DNA of 64,000 nt from CAVWTN01 sp963757945 (GTDB lineage: Bacteria > Vulcanimicrobiota > Vulcanimicrobiia > Vulcanimicrobiales > Vulcanimicrobiaceae), in assembly GCA_963757945.1 (NCBI GenBank), contig CAVWTN010000001.1:186001-250000 (forward strand). Direction: 5' to 3'. The notes under the pieces are model-generated. The model saw only the letters and a list, made by a program, of their open reading frames with translations, was not told the origin of the DNA and did no database searches. Numbering within the stretch: the first letter of the stretch is position 1; each line of letters starts with the position of its first letter. This document shows positions 57,013 through 64,000 of this stretch, in pieces. The position numbers and the translations under genes were made by a program.

Positions 57013-57450
57013 GTGCCGACCATTAGCCAACTCGTCCGTATCGGGCGCGAAAAGATCGAGAAGAAGGTGAAAGCACCGGCCCTGCGCGTCGCGCAGACGG
57101 GGCCCAAGCCCGGTCACCCCGACCTGCCGCTTCGCACCTTCGAGGTGACGGGGAACCCGTTCCGTCGCGGCGTCTGCACCCAAGTGAAGACGGTCACGCC
57201 CAAGAAGCCGAATTCGGCCCTCCGTAAGGTCGCGCGCGTGCGCTTGACCAACGGCGAGGAAGTGACGGCCTACATCCCGGGCGTCGGTCACAACCTCCAA
57301 GAGCACAGCGTCGTCCTGATCCGGGGCGGGCGCGTCAAGGATCTCCCCGGCATTCGTTACCACATCGTTCGCGGTACGCTCGATACCTCGGGCGTCGCCA
57401 ATCGCAAGCAAGGCCGCTCGAAATACGGCGCCAAGCGCGGTAAGAAGTAG
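57013..57450 (+). CDS. rpsL: ribosomal protein S12
   Basis: S12 lies at the decoding centre and is the classical streptomycin target. From GTG 57013 (GGAG five bases before) the protein has 145 residues, longer than the ~124-137 of most bacteria. The start PTISQLVRIGREKIE and the conserved TPKKPNSALRKVARVRLTNG, GVGHNLQEHSVVLIRGGRVKDLPG and RYHIVRG are normal. The extra length is an insertion of about 20 residues (about 27-52) between APAL and the RRGVCTQV segment, in the place where Firmicutes S12 carries a shorter insert. Confidence 0.96.
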   Translation: MPTISQLVRIGREKIEKKVKAPALRVAQTGPKPGHPDLPLRTFEVTGNPFRRGVCTQVKTVTPKKPNSALRKVARVRLTNGEEVTAYIPGVGHNLQEHSVVLIRGGRVKDLPGIRYHIVRGTLDTSGVANRKQGRSKYGAKRGKK

Positions 57451-57465
57451 AGCGGAGGAAAAACG

Positions 57466-57936
57466 ATGCCACGTAAAGGTGCAGTCCCCAAACGGCAGAT
57501 CTTGCCCGACCCGCGGTTCAACTCGAAAGTGCTGGCGCGCTTCATCAACAAGGTGATGCTGGCCGGCAAGAAGTCGGTCGCGGAGCGGATCACGTACGAT
57601 GCGCTCGCGATCGTTCAAGAGAAGCTGCAGCGCGATCCGATGGACGTGTTCACGCAGGCGCTCGGCAACGCCATGCCGCTCGTCGAAGTGCGTCCGCGCC
57701 GCGTCGGCGGTGCCACCTACCAGGTCCCGATGGAGGTCCGCCCGGATCGCCGTCAGGCGATGGCCATGCGCTGGCTGATCAACTACGCCCGCAAGCGTCC
57801 CGGCCACTCGATGGAAGAGAAGCTCGCGAACGAGCTGATGGACGCCGCGAACAACGTCGGGGCGACGATCAAGAAGCGCGAAGACACCCACAAGATGGCC
57901 GACGCGAACAAAGCCTTCGCTCACTATCGTTGGTGA
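57466..57936 (+). CDS. rpsG: ribosomal protein S7
   Basis: S7 nucleates the head of the 30S subunit and contacts tRNA in the E site. The 156-residue product has normal length and conserved segments (MPRKGAVPKR, KSVAERITYDAL, NAMPLVEVRPRRVGGATYQVP, AMRWLINYARKR, ending in AFAHYRW). A clear GGAGG precedes the ATG. It is the second gene of the str operon. Confidence 0.98.
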   Translation: MPRKGAVPKRQILPDPRFNSKVLARFINKVMLAGKKSVAERITYDALAIVQEKLQRDPMDVFTQALGNAMPLVEVRPRRVGGATYQVPMEVRPDRRQAMAMRWLINYARKRPGHSMEEKLANELMDAANNVGATIKKREDTHKMADANKAFAHYRW

Positions 57937-57942
57937 TCTAGC

Positions 57943-60033
57943 ATGGCTGTAAGGGATTTTCCGCTCGAACGGACCCGCAACATCGGCATCGCCGCGCACA
58001 TCGACGCGGGGAAGACGACGGCGACCGAGCGCATTCTGTTCTATACCGGACGGACGCACAAGATCGGCGAGGTTCACGACGGCGCGGCGACCATGGACTG
58101 GATGGTCCAGGAGCAAGAACGCGGCATCACGATCACCTCGGCTGCGACGGCGTGCACCTGGCGCGATACGCGAATCAACATCATTGATACGCCAGGCCAC
58201 GTGGACTTCACGGTCGAGGTCGAACGCTCGCTGCGCGTCTTGGACGGTCTCGTGGCGCTCTTCGATTCCGTCGCCGCGGTGCAGCCGCAGTCGGAGACGG
58301 TCTGGCGTCAGGCGAACAAGTACAAAGTCCCGCGGATCATCTTCGTCAACAAGATGGACCGCCTGGGGGCCGACTTCTTCAATTGCGTCGCCAAGATTCG
58401 CGAGCGCCTCGGCGCGCGCGCGGTCCCAATCCAGGTGCCGATCGGCGCCGAGGATCAGTTCAAGGGCGTCGTCGACCTGTTCACGATGAAGACGATCGTC
58501 TACACGGACGACGCCGGCACGACCATGGGGCACGAGGACGTCGACGGCGAGCTCAAGGAGCTTGCCGAGAAGTGGCGTTTGGAGCTGATCGAGGCGATCG
58601 CCGAACAAGACGATGCGCTGCTCGAGATGTATTTCGCGGGCGAAGAGATCCCGATCGAGCGCCTGAAGACGGCGCTGCGCAAGGCCACGATCGCGGGCGA
58701 CGTGCTCCCGATGCTCTGCGGCTCCGCGTTCAAGAACAAAGGCGTCCAGCCGTTGCTCGACGCCGTCGTGGACTTCTTGCCGTCGCCGCTCGAAGCGAAG
58801 ACGATCACCGGCGTCGATCCGAAGACGGACGAGCCGATCACGCGCAAGCCCGACGACAGCGAACCGTTCTCGGCCCTCGCGTTCAAGATCGCGACGGACC
58901 CCTACGGCAACCTGACGTACTTCCGGGTCTATTCCGGCACGCTCGAAAAGGGTTCGTACGTCTACAACTCGCGTTCGGGCCGCCGCGAGCGGATCGGCCG
59001 CATCCTGCGGATGCACGCGAACCATCGTGAAGACATCGACGCGATCGGCGCGGGCGATATCGCGGCCGCCGTCGGCCTGACCGACACGCGCACGGGCGAT
59101 ACGCTGTGCGACGAAAAGCATCCGATCGCCCTCGAGAACATCGTCTTCCCCGAGCCCGTCATCTATCAGGCGATCGAGCCCAAGACGAAGGTCGATCAGG
59201 ACAAGCTCGGCTCGGCGCTCTCGCGCCTGGCCCAGGAAGATCCGACCTTCCGCATGCGGACCGACGAAGAGACCCAGCAGACGATCATCGCCGGCATGGG
59301 CGAGCTGCATCTCGAGATCATCCTCGACCGCCTCAAGCGCGAGTTCAAGGTCGAAGCGAACGTCGGGAAGCCGCAAGTTGCGTACAAAGAAGCGATCACG
59401 AAGAAGGTCGAAAAGCAGGGCAAGTTCGTGCGCCAGACCGGCGGCAAGGGGCAGTACGGCGACGTCTGGGTCCGCTTGGAGCCGGGCGAGCCGAACACGG
59501 GTTACGTCTTCGTGTGGGCCGTCGTCGGCGGCGTGATTCCCAAGGAGTACCAGAAGGCGATCTCGGAAGGGATCCGCGAAGCGGCGCTCGGCGGGACGCT
59601 GGCAGGCTACCCGATTCTCGATTTCAAGGCGACGGCGTTCGACGGTAGCTACCACGACGTCGACTCCTCGGAAATGGCGTTCAAGATCGCGGCCTCGATG
59701 GCGTTCAAGGAAGCGAGCCGTTCGGCCGGTCCGATCTTGCTCGAACCGATCATGAAGGTCGAAGTGACCACGCCCAAAGACTACTTGGGCGCGATCAACG
59801 GCGACTTGAACCGCCGGCGCGGCATGATCCAGTCGGCGGAGGACGTCCCCGGCGGCGCGCAGGTGATCCTTGCGCACGTGCCGCTCTCCGAGATGTTCGG
59901 TTATGCGACCGACATGCGCTCGGCGACGCAAGGCCGGGCGACCTATACGATGGAGTTCAGCCACTACGAGAAGGCCCCGAAGAACGTCACCGACGAGATC
60001 ATCGCCAAGCAAGGCAAGAAACCGGCGGCGTAG
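57943..60033 (+). CDS. fusA: translation elongation factor G
   Basis: EF-G is the GTPase that drives translocation. The 696-residue product has the G1 motif AHIDAGKTTATERI, switch I with ERGITITSAA, G3 DTPGHVDF, G4 NKMDRLGADF, and domains II-V, including domain IV with GKGQYGDVWVRLEPG. Full length. It is followed by a 142-base gap, with a GC-rich hairpin, before tuf. Confidence 0.98.
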   Translation: MAVRDFPLERTRNIGIAAHIDAGKTTATERILFYTGRTHKIGEVHDGAATMDWMVQEQERGITITSAATACTWRDTRINIIDTPGHVDFTVEVERSLRVLDGLVALFDSVAAVQPQSETVWRQANKYKVPRIIFVNKMDRLGADFFNCVAKIRERLGARAVPIQVPIGAEDQFKGVVDLFTMKTIVYTDDAGTTMGHEDVDGELKELAEKWRLELIEAIAEQDDALLEMYFAGEEIPIERLKTALRKATIAGDVLPMLCGSAFKNKGVQPLLDAVVDFLPSPLEAKTITGVDPKTDEPITRKPDDSEPFSALAFKIATDPYGNLTYFRVYSGTLEKGSYVYNSRSGRRERIGRILRMHANHREDIDAIGAGDIAAAVGLTDTRTGDTLCDEKHPIALENIVFPEPVIYQAIEPKTKVDQDKLGSALSRLAQEDPTFRMRTDEETQQTIIAGMGELHLEIILDRLKREFKVEANVGKPQVAYKEAITKKVEKQGKFVRQTGGKGQYGDVWVRLEPGEPNTGYVFVWAVVGGVIPKEYQKAISEGIREAALGGTLAGYPILDFKATAFDGSYHDVDSSEMAFKIAASMAFKEASRSAGPILLEPIMKVEVTTPKDYLGAINGDLNRRRGMIQSAEDVPGGAQVILAHVPLSEMFGYATDMRSATQGRATYTMEFSHYEKAPKNVTDEIIAKQGKKPAA

Positions 60034-60047
60034 CTCGTATCCACGAT

Positions 60048-60076
60048 GAGGCCGGCCCGCTGCGGCGGCCCGCCTC
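60048..60076 (+). other. GC-rich imperfect hairpin between fusA and tuf
   Basis: GAGGC (60048-60052) pairs with GCCTC (60072-60076), continued inward by GGCC/GGCC with mismatches. A further 7-base inverted repeat GCTGACG/CGTCAGC spans 60087-60120. Both lie in the 142-base gap before tuf and may separate expression of the two factors. There is no T-run. Confidence 0.3.
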
Positions 60077-60175
60077 GAGAAGAAGCGCTGACGGCGATCT
60101 AAAGCGCGGGGCTCGTCAGCATAACAACTCGCGCAATGACCCAATCGGGTGAGAGTAAGGAAGTAACGCAAAAAG

Positions 60176-61374
<1,199 letters not shown>

Positions 61375-61378
<4 letters not shown>

Positions 61379-61571
61379 GGTACCTCGGGGCCGGGGGCTT
61401 CGTTGCGGGGGGCTCATGTACGCGTTAGTACACTTCGCCCCCCCGCGCCTCGCCCGCCGCCCCGAGCACTTAGGGCGCCTCGTGGCGGGGGGCTGCGTTG
61501 CGGGGGGCCTCATGTACGCCGTGGTACACTTCGGCCCCCCGCGCCTTGCCCGCCGCCACGATGCACCCTAA
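61375..61571. repeat. two tandem copies of a ~95-base palindromic element
   Basis: Copy 1 begins at 61375 and copy 2 at 61470, both with TTAGGG; copy 2 ends with CCCTAA at 61566-61571. Each folds into one long hairpin: an outer stem (CTCGGGGC 61384-61391 with GCCCCGAG 61459-61466; TCGTGGCGG 61480-61488 with CCGCCACGA 61553-61561), an inner GCGGGGGG/CCCCCCGC stem and a terminal TGTAC/GTACA stem. The outer stem differs by a G-C to T-A pair change in both arms, and the inner stem by a matched C/G insertion, so base pairing is conserved. Together with the rpsJ promoter this fills the 325-base gap after tuf. Confidence 0.8.
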
Positions 61572-61608
61572 GTGAGCCAGCCCTCGAGTGGTTGTCGGAC
61601 TTGGTGGG

Positions 61609-61637
61609 TCGACAGGGGGCGCGGGGCGCGGTATACT
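61609..61637 (+). promoter_or_regulatory. promoter of rpsJ
   Basis: TCGACA (61609-61614, one base from TTGACA), 17-base spacer, TATACT (61632-61637). Transcription would begin near 61644, 60 bases before rpsJ. Confidence 0.75.
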
Positions 61638-61703
61638 GCTCTAGTTCTTTGATAATTGATGTGTGCGCCGGGATGCCGGTTGAGAGAGAGTTCGCAGTTC
61701 AGC

Positions 61704-62012
61704 ATGGCCAAACAGAAGATTCGCATTCGCCTTAAGGCGTACGATCACAAGATCCTCGACCAGTCGGCCGAGCGCATCGTCGAGACCGCGAAGCGGACCG
61801 GGGCGTTCGTCAGCGGGCCGGTTCCGTTGCCGACGGAGATCAATCGTTTTTGCGTCAACCGCTCGCCCCACGTCGATAAGAAGAGCCGCGAGCATTTCGA
61901 GATGCGGACGCACAAGCGTCTGATCGACATCCTCCAGGCCTCGCCGAAGACGATGGATGCGCTGATGCATCTCGATCTGCCGGCCGGCGTCGATATCGAA
62001 CTGAAGGCGTAG
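61704..62012 (+). CDS. rpsJ: ribosomal protein S10
   Basis: S10 is part of the 30S head and, as NusE, of antitermination complexes. The 102-residue product starts at ATG 61704 (AKQKIRIRLKAYDHKILDQS) and has the family's GPVPLPTEINRF, SPHVDKKSREHFEMRTHKRLIDI and the ending MDALMHLDLPAGVDIELK. Length is exactly typical. In most bacteria rplC (L3) follows at once; here the next gene is on the opposite strand, four bases after the S10 stop, so rpsJ is detached from the S10 cluster and has its own promoter. Confidence 0.98.
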   Translation: MAKQKIRIRLKAYDHKILDQSAERIVETAKRTGAFVSGPVPLPTEINRFCVNRSPHVDKKSREHFEMRTHKRLIDILQASPKTMDALMHLDLPAGVDIELKA

Positions 62013-62016
62013 CCCC

Positions 62017-63831
62017 TCAGCAGACGCGGTTTCGCCCGGCTTTCTTCGCGCGATAGAGCGCGCGGTCGGCCCGGGCGATCAAGGCGTCAGGCGGCTCGTG
62101 CGCTTCGCGGAGCGCAACGCCCGCGCTGACCGTGACCGTCGCGCCTCCGATTTCGAGCACGGCGGCCTGCTCGACTGCTTGGCGGATTCGTTCGGCGAGC
62201 AGTTTGTTTTTTGCGATGTTCGGCTCGATCGTGACGAGCGCGAATTCCTCGCCGCCGAAGCGGACCGGAATGTCCGCGGCGCGGCTGGTCGAGAGAAGAA
62301 TCTGCGCTACGGCCGCGAGGACTCGATCTCCGGCGAGATGGCCGAAGCGATCGTTGACCGCTTTGAAATGGTCGATGTCGAACATCGTCAGTCCGACCGA
62401 TCCGGCGGAACCGCGGTCCTGTAGTGCGCACAGGCGCTTGAGTTCCTCGCTCATGTAGAGACGGTTGAAGAGTCCCGTCAGGTGATCGCGGATCGCGCGT
62501 TGGTAGATGTTCTCCCGTTCGAGTTCGACGGTTCGAAAGAGCATCTCGCGCTCGACTGCTACCTGCAGGGGAAGGCTCATTTGCTCGATCAGCGCATCGA
62601 TCTCCGCGGAGGCATCGACGGGCCGCTCGAGCCGCACGATCGCGGCGCCGTGCGCGCGATGATCGGCCGGCGAAAACAACGGAACGATCAGCGCCGGTTC
62701 GCCTTGCGGATCGCCGAGCGGCCACGTGCCGTGCGCGAAGCTCGCGCCGTTTTCGGCGTGCCATTCGGTCTGCGCCTTGCCGAGCACGTCCGCGATCGAT
62801 TTCGGTACGCCGAGCTTGACGCCGTGGTACCGAAACTCCGAGAGGAACGCTTGCACTTCGGCCGTATCGACGGCCGCGTAGAACTCCAAGCCCGCGACGG
62901 GCAAGTAGCGCCCCACGACCTCGATCAAGTGGCCGGCGATGTCGCCGAAATCGCGATAGAGCATCAGCGTGTCGGTGATGTCGCGCAGGGAGGCATTGAG
63001 CTTGCTCAGACGCCGGATGTCGACCGTCGTGTCGGCCGTGAGGTAGAGGCCGCACTCCAAGTCCTTGAGACGTTCGATCATGAAGGCCACGAGCGGTTGC
63101 GGGATGATCGAGCCGTGCAAGGGCGCGATCTGCCGGATCGGCAACGGATCGAGCCGCGCGAGCGTGTATCCGAGGATCTCGCGGCTCGGCATGTAGTGCT
63201 CGTGGAACGGCCGCATCTGTTCGAAGTAGCTCTCGTCGCTCGCGAAAAGCGACCAGCTCTCGCTGAAGCCGCCGAAGAGGTCCGATGAGAACAGCGTGCC
63301 CGTCGCCTTGTCGAACGTCGCGAACGCTCCGGGGAACGGACAGTACGGCGTGAAGACGAACTGCAACTCGCGCCCGCCCAGGTCGAGTTTCCAACCGTGC
63401 TCGTCGACGCGCCAGAACGACAGCTTATGCAGGCCGTAATGTTTGAGCAATGTCTCGACGCGCCAGTGCGTCACCAGCACGGCGTCCGGCCGCATGAGTT
63501 CCTTATCGAGCGCCGGGAGGGCGGCGGCGATGTCGGGGCCGCCGTGGTGGCACACGAAGTACTTGACGTTGCGCAAACCCACGACCGCTTCGACTTGGCG
63601 GCGCACCTGCGGCCACGTCAGCGTGGAGCCCGGATCGATCAAAACCGACTGGTCGCCATGCTCGACAAGGTAGCTATGGCATTGGAAGTCGTCACCCGGT
63701 AGTTCGCACCCAAGCCACCACGTTTTCGGCGCGATTTCGATCGGGCCGACAGTTGGCCCGATTCGCTCCGCTAACACCTGCTTCGGCCGTGCGCCGTCGA
63801 CATACGCGCGATACTCCCTACGGGCCATCAT
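62017..63831 (-). CDS. metallo-beta-lactamase-fold (ODP-like) / GAF / GGDEF diguanylate cyclase
   Basis: The 604-residue product has three parts. Residues ~27-265 form an MBL-fold domain like that of flavodiiron and ODP oxygen-sensing proteins (CHHGGPDIAAALPALD, FSSDLFGGF with Asp184, APLHGSI). Residues ~280-440 look like a GAF domain. Residues ~450-604 are a diguanylate cyclase with intact GGEEF at 526-530 and the RxxD inhibitory site (RAAD) five residues before it. Such a protein would make c-di-GMP in response to oxygen, iron or redox. Two metal-ligand positions appear altered (Gly98 and Pro165). The frame runs to the window end; ATG 63831 is the best start but lacks a clear ribosome site. 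Confidence 0.85.
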   Translation of the reverse strand: MMARREYRAYVDGARPKQVLAERIGPTVGPIEIAPKTWWLGCELPGDDFQCHSYLVEHGDQSVLIDPGSTLTWPQVRRQVEAVVGLRNVKYFVCHHGGPDIAAALPALDKELMRPDAVLVTHWRVETLLKHYGLHKLSFWRVDEHGWKLDLGGRELQFVFTPYCPFPGAFATFDKATGTLFSSDLFGGFSESWSLFASDESYFEQMRPFHEHYMPSREILGYTLARLDPLPIRQIAPLHGSIIPQPLVAFMIERLKDLECGLYLTADTTVDIRRLSKLNASLRDITDTLMLYRDFGDIAGHLIEVVGRYLPVAGLEFYAAVDTAEVQAFLSEFRYHGVKLGVPKSIADVLGKAQTEWHAENGASFAHGTWPLGDPQGEPALIVPLFSPADHRAHGAAIVRLERPVDASAEIDALIEQMSLPLQVAVEREMLFRTVELERENIYQRAIRDHLTGLFNRLYMSEELKRLCALQDRGSAGSVGLTMFDIDHFKAVNDRFGHLAGDRVLAAVAQILLSTSRAADIPVRFGGEEFALVTIEPNIAKNKLLAERIRQAVEQAAVLEIGGATVTVSAGVALREAHEPPDALIARADRALYRAKKAGRNRVC

Positions 63832-63936
63832 CGGAAGCGGCGCCGCTGCAGCCGTCCCTTTTGTGTCTATCGGTCGTTCGGCTGTGTGTGTTGAACGATT
63901 CCGGGTCCCGGCGCGCGATGCGTTTGTCGGCCCGGC

Positions 63937-63969
63937 GTAATCGCCTTGCAGAGCAAGGAGCGCGATTAC
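63937..63969. repeat. inverted repeat upstream of the diguanylate cyclase gene
   Basis: GTAATCG (63937-63943) pairs with CGATTAC (63963-63969), and inside it CCTTGC (63944-63949) pairs with GCAAGG (63953-63958) around AGA, leaving a 4-base bulge. It could be the terminator of a gene beyond the window or an operator; there is no T-run on either side. Confidence 0.4.
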
Positions 63970-64000
63970 GTAGGCGCGGCGGCCTTTCGCTCGAATCACG

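Overview
The window is a continuous piece of a GC-rich (about two thirds G+C) bacterial chromosome dominated by housekeeping genes. Most genes are packed so tightly that stop and start codons overlap by 4 bases (ATGA or GTGA). GatCAB, MutS2, SpoIID next to ruvCAB-queA, a PASTA-domain kinase beside a penicillin-binding protein, an HU with a lysine-rich tail and a CruF-like carotenoid gene point to a deep-branching bacterium of the Terrabacteria side. An uncultured phylum such as Eremiobacterota (WPS-2) fits best, but that is an inference from gene content and not a proof.

Layout. 1-6950: gatC-gatA-gatB-mutS2-tyrS, one run of overlapping genes. 7010-10280: a small zinc-ribbon protein, hslO (minus), aroQ, HU, an acetyltransferase, a small minus-strand gene, tRNA-Pro(GGG) and its terminator. 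10460-12070: two exporters (EamA, LysE). 12100-18530: valS-pyrR-pyrB-pyrC-carA; carB lies 6 kb further on. Between carA and carB sit a BatD-like protein, MoxR, two minus-strand genes (a dienelactone-hydrolase-like protein and a DUF2723 membrane protein), DUF58 and a BatA-like VWA protein, that is, a MoxR/Bat system split by an insertion. 27836-34390: a uracil-DNA-glycosylase-like gene and histidine degradation (hutH, hutU, hutI, hutF). 34430-43230: an unknown gene, a PBP transpeptidase, a PASTA kinase, ruvCAB, SpoIID-like and queA.

43248-64000 holds the transcription and translation core in an unusual arrangement. rpoC stands alone behind its own consensus promoter, with no rpoB before it. 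After rpoC come a hairpin terminator and a 235-bp multi-hairpin element closed by 31-base inverted repeats. A roughly 9-kb accessory stretch follows: a minus-strand operon of carotenoid glycosyltransferase, CruF, DNA-3-methyladenine glycosylase and prolyl oligopeptidase; a hydrolase; DUF2630; a peptide-binding lipoprotein; and a lower-GC pair of duplicated unknown genes with the remnant of a third copy. The str genes rpsL-rpsG-fusA-tuf then follow a second strong promoter. Two tandem copies of a ~95-base palindromic element with compensating base changes lie between tuf and the promoter of rpsJ. rpsJ is not followed by the S10 cluster but by a minus-strand metallo-beta-lactamase/GAF/GGDEF diguanylate cyclase.

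The items most worth a second look are the two structured elements next to rpoC and tuf, the likely non-AUG starts (CTG for the prolyl oligopeptidase, ATC or ATT for the glycosylase), the sensor-type diguanylate cyclase with an altered metal site, and the duplicated low-GC gene family.
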